DNA from: an uncultured Collinsella sp. | GTDB taxonomy: Bacteria; Actinomycetota; Coriobacteriia; Coriobacteriales; Coriobacteriaceae | Assembly: GCA_900541055.1 (NCBI GenBank) | Contig: UQHZ01000007.1 | Location: forward strand, 1 to 64,000 | Length of the DNA: 64,000 bases | Direction: 5' to 3' | In this document: piece after piece, positions 51,246 to 60,312 of the stretch | Layout of the letters: every line of letters begins with the position of its first letter | How positions within the stretch are numbered: the first letter of the stretch is position 1 | The notes under the pieces: generated by a model | What the model was told of the DNA's origin: nothing | Seen by the model: the letters and a program-made list of their open reading frames with translations, nothing else | The model's database searches: none | Position numbers and translations under genes: made by a program

Positions 51246-52079
51246 ATGCATAAGGCGCGGACATGGAACTCGTTGGTGAACAACGTGTTCTGGTTCGACA
51301 CCATCGGCCTGGGCGACCTGACCCACTTCTGGGCTGGCGAGACCTCTGCTGACGTCAAGTGGAGCCTCGGTATGTACATGTCCGGCTTCTTCCCCTGCAT
51401 GATGTTCGGTATCCCGGGCGCTGCCCTGGCTATGGTTCAGACCGCTAAGAACAAGAAGGCTGCTATCGGCCTGGTTGTCTCCGCTGCTATCTGCGCCTTC
51501 GTCTGCGGCGTCACCGAGCCCTTCGAGTTCGGCTTCATGTTCCTGTGCTTCCCGCTCTACGTCGTGTACGCTGCCCTGTACGGCATCTTCACCATCGTCA
51601 CCTACTATGTTGGTTTCCGTGCTGGCTTCTGCTTCTCCGCTGGTGCTACCGACCTCCTGTTCTCCTCTAGCCTCCCGGCTGCCGCCAACACCTGGATGAT
51701 CATCCCGCTGGGCTTCGCTGCCTTCGTGGTCTTCTACCTCGTGTTCCGCTTCGCCATCACCAAGTTCAACCTCATGACCCCTGGTCGCGAGGATGAGGAT
51801 GTCGAGGAGACCTCCGCTTCCGCCGCTGCTGGCGACGACAAGTTCGCCGCTCTGGCCGCCGCTGTTCTCGCTGCCGTCGGTGGCAAGGAGAACGTCAAGA
51901 CCGTTGACTGCTGCGCTACTCGCCTGCGCTTCGAGCTCGGCGATTCCGCTCTGGTCGACGAGGCTGCCTGCAAGAAGGCTGGCGCTCTGGGTGTCATGAA
52001 GATGGACAAGGGTGCTACCCAGGTCATCATCGGCACGCAGGTCCAGGCTGTTGCCGAGGAGCTCAAGAAGCTTCTCTAA
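51246..52079 (+). pseudogene. 5'-truncated PTS EIICB, GlcNAc/glucose type
   Basis: From about residue 15 the 277-residue frame matches the second half of a NagE/PtsG-type IIC domain (WSLGMYMSGFFPCMMFGIPG, ALAMVQTAKNKKAAIGLVVS, GVTEPFEFGFMF), then a linker and an intact IIB domain with the phospho-cysteine in VDCCATRLRFEL. Complete EIICB proteins have about 480 residues; roughly the first 200, including half the membrane helices, are missing. A GGAG precedes the ATG at 51246, so a shortened protein could be made, but transport would be lost. The break point is between the regulatory region and VNNVFWFDTIG. Confidence 0.7.
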
Positions 52080-52103
52080 GCCTTAAAGACGTATCTGTCT
52101 TGC

Positions 52104-52139
52104 AAAGGGTCGTCCCGCTCCGCGGGGGCGGCCCTTTTT
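52104..52139 (+). terminator. Terminator after the EIICB remnant
   Basis: AAAGGGTCGTCCC pairs with GGGGGCGGCCCTTT (imperfect), followed by five T. Confidence 0.82.
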
Positions 52140-52208
52140 GCTACCTCGATACTTGATGCGGCGATGTGATTGGTATTACAGTGCGCAGGCTATCAACCGG
52201 CAAACAAT

Positions 52209-52279
52209 ATTGAAATATGCTGGTTGACCTGCTGTTATTTCAATAAAACTGCTATAGTACGTGGTGTCTGGTTACAACC
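52209..52279 (+). promoter_or_regulatory. Promoter and operator of the first GntR gene
   Basis: ATTGAAATA (52209-52217) and TATTTCAAT (52236-52244) are inverted repeats, TATAGT (52253-52258) fits a -10 box, and TGGTT-AC-AACCA (52268-52279) is a perfect palindrome just downstream, well placed to block transcription. Autoregulation is inferred. Confidence 0.6.
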
Positions 52280-52311
52280 AATTTCGAGTCATTTATCCGG
52301 CAGGTATCATT

Positions 52312-53043
52312 ATGGCTATGGGAGCGCGCAAACAACCTCTGTACGATCAGCTCGTCGATCTGTTGACCGATAAAATCGATCACGAGCTTCGGCCCGGCGA
52401 CTATTTGCCGTCTGAGCGTGACTTGTCGGAGCGCTACGGGCTCTCGCGTACGACGGTTCGCCTTGCCCTACAGGAGCTTGAGCGCCTAGGCTTGGTGGTT
52501 CGTCAGCGCGGCCGTGGAACCATGGTGTGCGACCGCTCTCTGCAAACGGCAAACCTCACGCAGACCTATAGCTTTACCGAGCAGATGAAGGCGATCGGCC
52601 GTGTGCCCAAGACGACGATTCTCGAGTTTACCGAGGTCGAGGCTGACAAGAATATTGCCGTAGAGATGAACGCGCGCCTGGGCGAGCACCTGTACAAGAT
52701 CAAGCGCCTGCGTATTGCCGATGGTGTGCCGCTGATGATTGAGTGTACATATCTGCCGAGTCGCAAGTTCTTTGCGCTTAAGCGCCCCATGATCGAGAAC
52801 AAATCGCTGTACGACATGATCGAGCAGGACTTTCACGAGAAAGTTCGCGTGGCAGAGGAAGAATTCTACGCGAGTATCGCACGCCATTCCGACGCTCGTC
52901 TGCTCGAGATTGCCGAAGGCGCACCGGTCCTGGATTTGATTCGTACCACATATGACATGAACAACGAGGTTATCGAGTATACGCGTTCGGTTGCGCGTGC
53001 CGACCAGTTTAAGTACAAGGTCTACCACAACCGCGCAGTCTAG
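52312..53043 (+). CDS. GntR-family regulator (NagR/YvoA-like), copy 1
   Basis: The protein has 243 residues from the ATG at 52312. The winged helix (KQPLYDQLVDLLTDKIDHEL, RYGLSRTTVRLALQELERLG, RQRGRGTMV) precedes a UTRA domain with YSFTEQMKAIGRVPKTTILE, IKRLRIADGVPLMIECTYLP and ARADQFKYKVYHNR. HutC/YvoA-type proteins sense glucosamine-6-phosphate or related sugars. The nearest likely targets are its own promoter, the nagA gene that follows and the EIICB promoter. It is about 60 percent identical by eye to the second GntR at 60829. Confidence 0.93.
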   Translation: MAMGARKQPLYDQLVDLLTDKIDHELRPGDYLPSERDLSERYGLSRTTVRLALQELERLGLVVRQRGRGTMVCDRSLQTANLTQTYSFTEQMKAIGRVPKTTILEFTEVEADKNIAVEMNARLGEHLYKIKRLRIADGVPLMIECTYLPSRKFFALKRPMIENKSLYDMIEQDFHEKVRVAEEEFYASIARHSDARLLEIAEGAPVLDLIRTTYDMNNEVIEYTRSVARADQFKYKVYHNRAV

Positions 53044-53186
53044 AGTTATTGGGTATAAACGGCTTGGCGTGTTTTGCGGCGGGTGCAAAATGTGCCAAGC
53101 GGTAGAAGGCAACGAACAATCGCTCGAATTAACAATGCAGTGGTTTTTGATCCGCCCTAAAACACACTGCGGGTACGGGAGCATAG

Positions 53187-54356
53187 ATGAGCACGTATGC
53201 TATCAAGGCCGACAAGTTCTTTTTGCCGGCGGGGCCGCAGCTGGGCGGCTTCCTGATGGTCGAAGACGGCGTCTTTGGCACTTGGCAGGCCGATGAGCCC
53301 GCTTGCGAGATCAAAGATTATTCGGGTACATGGATTGCGCCGGGCATGGTGGATACCCACATTCATGGCTTCTATAACCATGCCACGACCGATAACGATG
53401 CCGAGGGTATCAACATAAGCTCGACCGAGCTCGCTCGTCGTGGTACCACCAGCTGGCTGCCTACGACCTTTACCGACGGCGTGGAGCAGATCAAGGACGC
53501 CTGTGCCGCTATTGCACAGGCGGACGAAGAGCGCGGACCTGAGTTCTGCGGTGCTCGTATTCAGGGTATCTACCTGGAGGGTCCGTTCTTTACCATGAAG
53601 CACGTGGGTGCCCAGAACCCCGCTTATCTGATCGACCCGTCCGAGAAAGTTTTTGACGAGTGGCAGGAGGCCGCCGGCGGTCGTATCGTCAAGAGCGCCA
53701 TGGCGGCCGAGCGCGATGGCGCTGCCGCTTATGCTGCGGCTCTGAGCGCAAAGGGCGTCGTGACCTGCATTGGCCACTCTGATGCCACCTATGATGAGTG
53801 TGCCGCCGCCATCAATGCTGGCGCCAGCTGCTTTACGCATACCTATAACGGCCAGCGCGGCCTCCATCACCGTGAGCCCGGTGTCGTCGGGGCTGCTATG
53901 ACCACGCCCAACACCTATGCCGAGATCATTTGCGACGGCAAACACGTGAACCCTGCTGCTATTAAGGCGCTGCTGCAGGCCAAGGGCTGGCAGCACACGG
54001 TGCTGATCACCGATTGCCTGGGTTGCGGCGGCATGCCCGAGGGCAAGTACACCAGCGGCGGCATGGACGTCATTATGAAGGACAACCTTTGCTGGCTCGC
54101 CGATGGCTCTGCTATCGCCGGTTCGGTGCTCACGCTCGCACAGGGCGTCAAGAACATCGTCGACTGGGGTCTTGCGAGCGCCGATATCGCCATTCGCATG
54201 GCGACTGAGGTACCCGCGCGCTCCGCTCACGTCGAGGATAAATGTGGCAGCATTATGCCCGGCCGCGATGCCGACTTTGTCGTGTTCAATCCCGACCTTA
54301 CCCTGGTCGAGACGTATGTGGGTGGCAACAGCGTCGGTAACGCGTTTACCGAGTAG
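53187..54356 (+). CDS. nagA: N-acetylglucosamine-6-phosphate deacetylase, copy 1
   Basis: The 389-residue protein is the usual NagA length. Amidohydrolase motifs in order: VDTHIHGFYNH, the metal-ligand Glu in IYLEGPFF near residue 131, His in CIGHSDATYDE near 194, THTYNGQRGLHHREPG near 215 and the catalytic Asp in LITDCLGCGG near 273. It removes the acetyl group from GlcNAc-6-P or GalNAc-6-P in the cytoplasm. GGGAGC precedes the ATG. It lies between the GntR and YhcH-family genes. A copy about 93 percent identical begins at 62958. Confidence 0.95.
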   Translation: MSTYAIKADKFFLPAGPQLGGFLMVEDGVFGTWQADEPACEIKDYSGTWIAPGMVDTHIHGFYNHATTDNDAEGINISSTELARRGTTSWLPTTFTDGVEQIKDACAAIAQADEERGPEFCGARIQGIYLEGPFFTMKHVGAQNPAYLIDPSEKVFDEWQEAAGGRIVKSAMAAERDGAAAYAAALSAKGVVTCIGHSDATYDECAAAINAGASCFTHTYNGQRGLHHREPGVVGAAMTTPNTYAEIICDGKHVNPAAIKALLQAKGWQHTVLITDCLGCGGMPEGKYTSGGMDVIMKDNLCWLADGSAIAGSVLTLAQGVKNIVDWGLASADIAIRMATEVPARSAHVEDKCGSIMPGRDADFVVFNPDLTLVETYVGGNSVGNAFTE

Positions 54357-54388
54357 CCGCCAAAGAAACGATCCGAGAGGGGATTTAG

Positions 54389-54862
54389 ATGATTTACGGT
54401 GCATTGGGCGATATCGAGGAGTATCGCGGAATGCTCAAGGGCCTCGACGTACTGATCGACTGGCTCGAGGAGAACGATCCGGCACAGCTCGAGGTCGGCA
54501 GCCATCAGATTCTGGGCGACAAGGTCTTTGCGAACGTCATGGCTCCCACGACGCGTCCCGAGGCCGAGGCCCACTACGAGACGCATCAGCGCTATCACGA
54601 CCTGCAGATCGACATTGAGGGTCGCGAGGCCTTTAAGGTTGCCACGGGCAGCCTGACGCTGGTCCAGGAGTTTGACGAGAAGGACGACTACGATCTGGTC
54701 GATTCCGACGCTTCGATCGCCGGCGATCTTGCTGACGACAAGTTTGCGCTGTTCGTTGCCGGCGAGCCTCACATGCCCACACTCGAGTTCCCGGGCGATG
54801 GCGCACAGCCGGTCAAGAAGATCTGCTTTAAGCTGCTTGCAGACGCTTACTGGGAGGAGTAG
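54389..54862 (+). CDS. YhcH/YjgK/YiaL family sugar protein (DUF386)
   Basis: The 157-residue single cupin domain has the family blocks ETHQRYHDLQIDIEGREAF near residue 53 and EPHMPTLEFPG near 131 with metal-type His/Glu residues. Homologues include the EbgC subunit of evolved beta-galactosidase and NanM/YhcH-type sialic-acid proteins, thought to act as sugar anomerases. The start follows GAGAGGGG, 32 bases after nagA, so the two are one transcript. It probably opens or mutarotates an amino sugar or galactoside made in this locus. Confidence 0.88.
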   Translation: MIYGALGDIEEYRGMLKGLDVLIDWLEENDPAQLEVGSHQILGDKVFANVMAPTTRPEAEAHYETHQRYHDLQIDIEGREAFKVATGSLTLVQEFDEKDDYDLVDSDASIAGDLADDKFALFVAGEPHMPTLEFPGDGAQPVKKICFKLLADAYWEE

Positions 54863-54893
54863 CGCGCTGCTCGGCTGAACCGTTTGTCTGATG

Positions 54894-54971
54894 GCGTGAT
54901 TCCCCTAGGGAAATCACGCTACGACCCCGCCAAGCGTGTTTTCCCTAGGGAATCACGTTTGGCGGGGTTTT
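54894..54971 (+). terminator. Tandem palindrome and nested terminator
   Basis: GCGTGATT-CCCCTAGGG-AAATCACGC (54894-54919) is followed by outer arms ACCCCGCCAA (54924-54933)/TTGGCGGGGT (54959-54968) that enclose a second copy of the CGTGNTTCCCTAGGGAATCACG palindrome (54935-54957). Four T end it. Confidence 0.88.
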
Positions 54972-55346
54972 ATGTTTATGAATAGGGGAACTGAAGCCGT
55001 GACGATGCTTGGGTTGGCGCACGCGCACTCAAATCGGCAACAACAAAGTAGATAAGCATTTGAAGAAATGCGATTTAAGCATAATGTAACTAGTATGAAA
55101 TAGTGGATAGCTGGTACATACCACCTTTCAATTATAGAATCGTTAGAAATCTATAGTTAAAAAGTAATTTACCAGCGGGTTTATATTTTGTTCATTAAAG
55201 CCGTTCATCGTCATTTCGCTACCGTTTACGGACCACTTCAGATTCTGTCTACATAATTGCGTTAATGCGTCCATAATAGGCAAGGCGTTTAGCTGAGGGC
55301 CGAGGAACCGGCATCGGCGTCGTAGAGCACGAAGATCGGGAGTAGC
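54972..55346 (+). promoter_or_regulatory. Promoter region of the GH35-PTS operon
   Basis: AT-rich. TGGTA-CA-TACCA (55112-55123) is a perfect palindrome of the TGGTNNNNACCA type, and TACCGTTTACGGACCA (55220-55235) is the motif shared with 51081. GGGAG precedes the GH35 start. No small gene is supported. Confidence 0.6.
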
Positions 55347-57143
55347 ATGCATTCGTTTAAGATCACCAATCAATTCCTACTCGATGATGAGCCGTTCACC
55401 ATCTTGTCGGGGGCGATTCACTATATGCGTGTTCATCCGAGCGACTGGCACCACTCGCTCTATAACCTTAAGGCTCTTGGGTTTAATACGGTCGAAACGT
55501 ATGTACCGTGGAATCTTCATGAGCCAAAGCCTGGCGTCTTCGATTTTTCTGGTTCAATTGATTTGGCGGCATTTCTTGATGAAGCAGCGTCACTCGGTCT
55601 GTATGCAATTGTTCGGCCCTCTCCGTTTATTTGCGCAGAATGGGAATTTGGCGGCATGCCAGCATGGCTGCTGCGCCAACATGATATGAGACCGCGTAGC
55701 AGCGACCCCAAGTTTCTTGCTCACGTTGCGCATTACTACGACCATCTCATGCCGATACTCGTCTCGCGTCAGATTGACAAGGGCGGAAACATCATCATGA
55801 TGCAGGTTGAAAACGAGTATGGATCATATTGCGAGGATAAGGACTATCTTCGCGCGATTCGTCGCCTTATGGTCGAGCGTGGGGTTTCCGTGCCCCTTTG
55901 TACTTCCGATGGCCCGTGGCGTGGGTGCCTTCGTGCCGGTACGCTCATTGACGATGATGTGTTGTGCACCGGCAACTTTGGTTCTCATGCAAAGGAGAAC
56001 TTTGAGGCTCTTTCTGCTTTTCACAAGGAGCATGGAAAACAATGGCCTCTTATGTGCATGGAGTTGTGGGACGGCTGGTTCAATCGCTATGGGGAGAACG
56101 TCATCAGACGCGATCCCGAAGATCTTGCCTCTTGCGTTCGCGAGGTGCTCGAGCTTGGAGGGTCTTTAAACCTCTACATGTTTCATGGAGGCACCAACTT
56201 TGGATTTATGAACGGATGTTCTGCACGCCATACACATGACCTGCACCAGGTGACATCATATGACTACGATGCTCCATTGGACGAACAGGGCAACCCGACC
56301 GAGAAATACTTCGCAATTCAAAGGACAGTTCACGAGCTGTATCCCGATATCGCGCAAAGCAAGCCGTTAACAAAAAAGGCGTTTTCCATGCCCGATATTT
56401 CGGTGAGTGAGCGCGTAAGTCTCTTTAATGTGCTCGATATTCTTTCGGAGCCGATTGAAGCCCAATATCCTATGCCCATGGAAGAGATGGGTCAGTCGTA
56501 TGGATATACGTTATATACCACGACTGTCGAGCGTGACCGTGCAGATGAAGAGCGTATTCGGGTTATTGACGCCCGCGACCGTGCACAGGTGTTTGTGAAC
56601 GGTGACAAAGTGGCGACGCAGTATCAGGAGCACATCGGGGAAGATATTCACTGCGTTCTTCCCTGTGAACACAACCGCCTGGATGTTCTGACCGAGGATA
56701 TGGGTCGCGTCAATTATGGTCACAAATTGCTCGCTGATACGCAGCATAAAGGCATTAGGACAGGAGTTTGCGTTGATCTTCACTTTGTTACCGGTTGGGA
56801 GATGCGTTGTCTGCCACTCGATAACATCGATAATCTTGATTATTCCGCCGGCTGGGTAGAGGGGCAACCTTCCTTTTACCGCGCAAAGTTTGATATATCT
56901 GAGCCGGCTGATACCTTTATCGACACTACGGGTTTTGGAAAGGGTGTGGCATTCGTAAACGGAACGAATGTCGGACGTTTTTGGGATAAGGGTCCCATCA
57001 TGACGCTCTATGTTCCGCACGGTTTATTACACCCTGGTACCAATGAGCTCGTTATGTTCGAAACAGAGGGCGTGTATGATGCGAAAATCTCCCTTCGCTC
57101 TGAGCCCGTTATCCGTACACTTGAACAAGAAGGAGTTGAGTAG
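55347..57143 (+). CDS. bgaC: Intracellular GH35 beta-galactosidase (BgaC-like)
   Basis: The 598-residue protein has no signal peptide. The GH35 catalytic barrel covers about residues 5-325: acid/base Glu in QVENEYGSYCED near 155 and nucleophile Glu in MCMELWDGWFNRYG near 232, with GGTNFGFMNG after. Two jelly-roll domains follow. Size and locus match pneumococcal BgaC, which cleaves Gal-beta-1,3-GlcNAc in the cytoplasm. The gene is visibly lower in G+C than nagA and its neighbours, as are IIB and the genes from 59608 to 61563, which suggests transfer, perhaps from Firmicutes. It leads the PTS operon, two bases before the IIB gene. Confidence 0.92.
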   Translation: MHSFKITNQFLLDDEPFTILSGAIHYMRVHPSDWHHSLYNLKALGFNTVETYVPWNLHEPKPGVFDFSGSIDLAAFLDEAASLGLYAIVRPSPFICAEWEFGGMPAWLLRQHDMRPRSSDPKFLAHVAHYYDHLMPILVSRQIDKGGNIIMMQVENEYGSYCEDKDYLRAIRRLMVERGVSVPLCTSDGPWRGCLRAGTLIDDDVLCTGNFGSHAKENFEALSAFHKEHGKQWPLMCMELWDGWFNRYGENVIRRDPEDLASCVREVLELGGSLNLYMFHGGTNFGFMNGCSARHTHDLHQVTSYDYDAPLDEQGNPTEKYFAIQRTVHELYPDIAQSKPLTKKAFSMPDISVSERVSLFNVLDILSEPIEAQYPMPMEEMGQSYGYTLYTTTVERDRADEERIRVIDARDRAQVFVNGDKVATQYQEHIGEDIHCVLPCEHNRLDVLTEDMGRVNYGHKLLADTQHKGIRTGVCVDLHFVTGWEMRCLPLDNIDNLDYSAGWVEGQPSFYRAKFDISEPADTFIDTTGFGKGVAFVNGTNVGRFWDKGPIMTLYVPHGLLHPGTNELVMFETEGVYDAKISLRSEPVIRTLEQEGVE

Positions 57144-57145
57144 AA

Positions 57146-57610
57146 ATGATTGTAGGCGCACGAATCGACTTTCGCTTGATTCACGGACAGGTGGCAAACC
57201 TCTGGTCTAACGCCCGTCAGGTAAGCCGCTTCATGGTAGTTGACGACGAGGTATCGCAAGATGCTACCCAAAAGCAGGTTCTTCGCATGGCTTGCCCGGC
57301 AACTGTGAAGTTGTCCGTGCTTCCTGTCGACAAGGCCGCTGCCAACATCACTGCTGGCAAATATGATGCGCAACGTCTCTTTATTGTTGCGAAAAAGCCT
57401 GAGGTCTACGTTCGACTTTTGGAGCAAGGTGTTAAGCTTGAGCAGCTCATCGTCGGTAATATGACGACAATGGAGCCGGTCAAGAAGCTGACTCGCAACA
57501 TTAGTTGCGACCAGGGGGACCTTGACGCATTTGCCAAACTCAAGGCCGATAATCTTCCTATTGTCATTCAGCTGACGCCGCAGGATAACCCAGAGGCTCT
57601 CACGCTCTAG
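57146..57610 (+). CDS. PTS mannose-family IIB component
   Basis: The 154-residue protein has the phospho-histidine in RIDFRLIHGQVANLW near residue 14 and the family body VVDDEVSQDATQKQVLRMAC, KLEQLIVGNMTTMEPVKKL. It passes phosphate from IIA to the incoming sugar. It follows the GH35 gene by two bases with GAAGGAG in the end of that gene. By locus analogy the complex belongs to the galactosamine/galacto-N-biose PTS (aga/gnb/gad) type. Confidence 0.93.
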   Translation: MIVGARIDFRLIHGQVANLWSNARQVSRFMVVDDEVSQDATQKQVLRMACPATVKLSVLPVDKAAANITAGKYDAQRLFIVAKKPEVYVRLLEQGVKLEQLIVGNMTTMEPVKKLTRNISCDQGDLDAFAKLKADNLPIVIQLTPQDNPEALTL

Positions 57611-57703
57611 TCGAATTAACGCTAGGCCGTGAAGGGGGATGCACGGTTTATATAAGCGTATTGGTATTGTAGAAACTGTTACACCTTAAATAAGGAGTTT
57701 ACC

Positions 57704-58591
57704 ATGATTGCTTGGTGGCAGATTCTTCTGTTAACCCTGTATGCGGGTTATCAGATTCTGGATGAGCTGAACTGGTACACCTGTGCCGGCTCAGCCGTCT
57801 TCTCCGGTATGATTACCGGTTTGATTATGGGTGACCTACAGACTGGCCTGTTTATCGGCGGCAGCATGCAGCTCACCGTCCTGGGCGTTGGTACCTTTGG
57901 CGGCGCCTCTCGTATCGATGCCAACTCCGGCACTCTGGTCGCCACTGCCTTTGCCGTGGGTGCGGGCATGAATCCCGAGACGGCTCTTGCCGCCATCGGC
58001 GTACCTGTCGCTGCCATTCTCGTTTACACCGATATCGCCGGCCGTTTCGCCAACACGTTCTTCGGTCACATGTGCGATGCCGATATCGAGAAGATGAACT
58101 GGGGTGCCTACAACGTACACTACTTGCTCGGTGCCGTTTCCTGGATGCTGTCCCGCATGATTCCGGTCTTCCTGGCTCTCGCATTTGGCCAGGGCTTGGT
58201 CGAGGGCATCACTACCGCCCTTAACGGCGACTGGAAGTGGCTGGGTGACGGTCTGTCTGTTGCTGGCGGTGCCTTGCCCGCTGTTGGCTTCGCTATCCTG
58301 CTCCGTTACCTGCCGGTCAAAAAGCACGTCGCCTACCTGCTGCTCGGCTTTGTAGTTGCCGCCCTGTTTGGTACGGCCTTCACGAGCATCATGAACCTCA
58401 ACGCCAACATCGTCGCTGTGAACGGCGCGCTTGGTAAGGGCGCCGTGGATATGGTCGGTATGTTCAATAACATGTCGATGCTGGCGATCGCTATTATTGG
58501 CTTTGCTCTGTCTTTGCTGTACTACAAGAACAACCAGCGTCCCGTCGCTGCTGCTGGCGCTGCGGAGGGAGACGACGACGATGAGCTCTAA
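57704..58591 (+). CDS. PTS mannose-family IIC permease
   Basis: The 295-residue integral membrane protein follows TAAGGAG. IIC family blocks: LTLYAGYQILDELNWYTCAG, GLIMGDLQTGLFIGGSMQLT, GASRIDANSGTLVATAFAVG and ALPAVGFAILLRYLPVKKHV. It forms the sugar channel with IID. A 93-base leader with ATTGGTATTG near 57658 separates it from the IIB gene. Its C-terminus is acidic and overlaps the IID start by 11 bases. Confidence 0.93.
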   Translation: MIAWWQILLLTLYAGYQILDELNWYTCAGSAVFSGMITGLIMGDLQTGLFIGGSMQLTVLGVGTFGGASRIDANSGTLVATAFAVGAGMNPETALAAIGVPVAAILVYTDIAGRFANTFFGHMCDADIEKMNWGAYNVHYLLGAVSWMLSRMIPVFLALAFGQGLVEGITTALNGDWKWLGDGLSVAGGALPAVGFAILLRYLPVKKHVAYLLLGFVVAALFGTAFTSIMNLNANIVAVNGALGKGAVDMVGMFNNMSMLAIAIIGFALSLLYYKNNQRPVAAAGAAEGDDDDEL

Positions 58592-59420
58592 TGAGAAACT
58601 CGCCAATGGCACCACTGGCTACAAGATTACCAAGGACGACCTTGCGCAGATCAACCGTCGTAACCTGCTTGGTTTCCAGGATGGTTGGAACTACGAGCGC
58701 ATGCAACACTCTGGTTATCTCTGGATTATCCTGCCCACACTGCGCAAGCTGTACGGCGACGGCACGCCGGAGCTAAAGGAAGCCTGCCGCGCCCAGTGCG
58801 CACCGTTCTTCAACACCTCAAACTTCCTCAACACGATCATCACCGGTATCGATTTGGCGATCGAGGAAGAGGAGGGCATTGAGGGCCTCGAGGCTGTTGC
58901 TGGTCTCAAGACTGGTCTCATGGGACCGCTGGCTTCCATCGGCGATTCCATCTTCGGTTCGCTGCTCCCGACCATTTTCGGCGCTCTGGCTGCCAATATG
59001 GCCATGAACGGCAACCCCTTGGGTATCTTCATCTGGGTCGTCGTGAACATCCTTGTTGACTGGTTCCGCTGCAAGCAGACCCACATGGCCTATGAGCAGG
59101 GTATGAAGCTCGTCACCACCATGAGCGATCGCCTGAACGCGTTGACCGACGCGGCCTCCGTAATGGGTGTCTTTATGGTCGGTGCCCTGGTCGCAACCAA
59201 TGTCGGTATCGTTATTGCGGCGAAGCCTGTTATCGGCGGCGTTACCGTTGACTTGCAGAACATCTGCAATATGATTTGCCCCAAGCTGGTTCCTGCCGCA
59301 CTCGTCGGCTTCGTATACTGGCTCCTTGGTAAGAAGGGCATGACCTCGACGAAGGCCATCTTTATCGTCTTGGTTCTGTCCATTGCCTTGGGTGCATTCG
59401 GTATTATTTGCAAGGGCTAA
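58581..59420 (+). CDS. PTS mannose-family IID permease
   Basis: The protein has 279 residues from the ATG at 58581, overlapping the IIC gene by 11 bases; GGAGGGAG lies upstream. IID blocks: ITKDDLAQINRRNLLGFQDG, WNYERMQHSGYLWIILPTLR, FFNTSNFLNTIITGIDLAIE, EEEEGIEGLEAVAGLKTGLM and GPLASIGDSIFGS. It forms the membrane complex with IIC. A nested terminator follows, which may reduce expression of the distal genes. Confidence 0.93.
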   Translation: MSSNEKLANGTTGYKITKDDLAQINRRNLLGFQDGWNYERMQHSGYLWIILPTLRKLYGDGTPELKEACRAQCAPFFNTSNFLNTIITGIDLAIEEEEGIEGLEAVAGLKTGLMGPLASIGDSIFGSLLPTIFGALAANMAMNGNPLGIFIWVVVNILVDWFRCKQTHMAYEQGMKLVTTMSDRLNALTDAASVMGVFMVGALVATNVGIVIAAKPVIGGVTVDLQNICNMICPKLVPAALVGFVYWLLGKKGMTSTKAIFIVLVLSIALGAFGIICKG

Positions 59421-59461
59421 ATACCCATATTGTCACGGCATTTGAGCCTCAATTGAGACGT

Positions 59462-59518
59462 GGCGCACACCTCCAAGGCGACTTTATCGCCATATCCCCT
59501 GGAGTGTGCGCCTCTTTT
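59462..59518 (+). terminator. Nested terminator after IID
   Basis: GGCGCACAC (59462-59470) pairs with GTGTGCGCC (59504-59512); CTCCA pairs with TGGAG and GGCGA with TCGCC inside. TCTTTTGTTTTG follows. It lies within the PTS locus. Confidence 0.8.
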
Positions 59519-59607
59519 GTTTTGTCGGACACCGCTGTTCATAGGCGGTTATGCAGTCATCGTGTTCGATTAATTCCTTAAGGCTGCCTTGAAGGGAATA
59601 TAGTGCA

Positions 59608-60231
59608 ATGCCATTTTGGATCGTCCTGTTCATTTGTGTTGTCGTGGCTTATTTCGCTGTGACCGAAGGAGCGAAAAAATACTTCGATATGAAATTGCAG
59701 GTATTGTTTAACTTGGGCTTATACCAAGATTGCATAGACCTGCTCGATCGCAAACTTGCGCGTATAGTAATGTCTACGTATAAGCAGTATTACCTGCGTT
59801 TCACGATCTATGAAGCTGCTGATATGGACGCATATGCAGATCGAATGCTTGACCACTTGCTGGAGATGTCGTGCGGCGATAAACAACGTCGACAGCTTGC
59901 GGTTCGCGCCTTTAATTTCTATATCAAGACGGGTGACCGGAAGCGGGCGGCGTCCATGTTGGAAGAGATGCGCCCCATCGTGTCGAAGGGCATTTTGGCG
60001 GACAGTCAATTGACCTACGACATAGTCTTTTGCCGTCGGCATGATAAGATCGATGAGATGGAAGCTATGCTGGATACGAACGACCTTGGGTTACGCGGAA
60101 AGCTCTATCTGCTGCTTTCATATCAATATGAGAGCAGCGGGAACAAGGGCGAAGCACGTAGATATCGCAACCTTGAAAAGCAGCTTAGAGACGCTCACAG
60201 ACCTCCCACGATAAAACAAAACACTCACTAA
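59608..60231 (+). CDS. Unknown membrane-anchored helical-repeat protein
   Basis: The 207-residue protein has one N-terminal helix (FWIVLFICVVVAYFAVTEGA), then TPR-like helix pairs: QVLFNLGLYQDCIDLLDRKL, YYLRFTIYEAADMDAYADRM, LAVRAFNFYIKTGDRKRAAS and GKLYLLLSYQYESSGNKGEA. The C-terminus is basic. G+C is low like the GH35 gene. It lies between the IID and IIA genes where bgaC-type loci normally have nothing. It may be a scaffold for the permease; no family is recognised. Confidence 0.72.
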   Translation: MPFWIVLFICVVVAYFAVTEGAKKYFDMKLQVLFNLGLYQDCIDLLDRKLARIVMSTYKQYYLRFTIYEAADMDAYADRMLDHLLEMSCGDKQRRQLAVRAFNFYIKTGDRKRAASMLEEMRPIVSKGILADSQLTYDIVFCRRHDKIDEMEAMLDTNDLGLRGKLYLLLSYQYESSGNKGEARRYRNLEKQLRDAHRPPTIKQNTH

Positions 60232-60312
60232 ACTTTAATGATGCAGTGGTCGTAAGAGCCCTTTTGAGGGGTTCTTTGGCTAGAGAAAGCGAACGGTAGA
60301 AAGGTAGATAGA

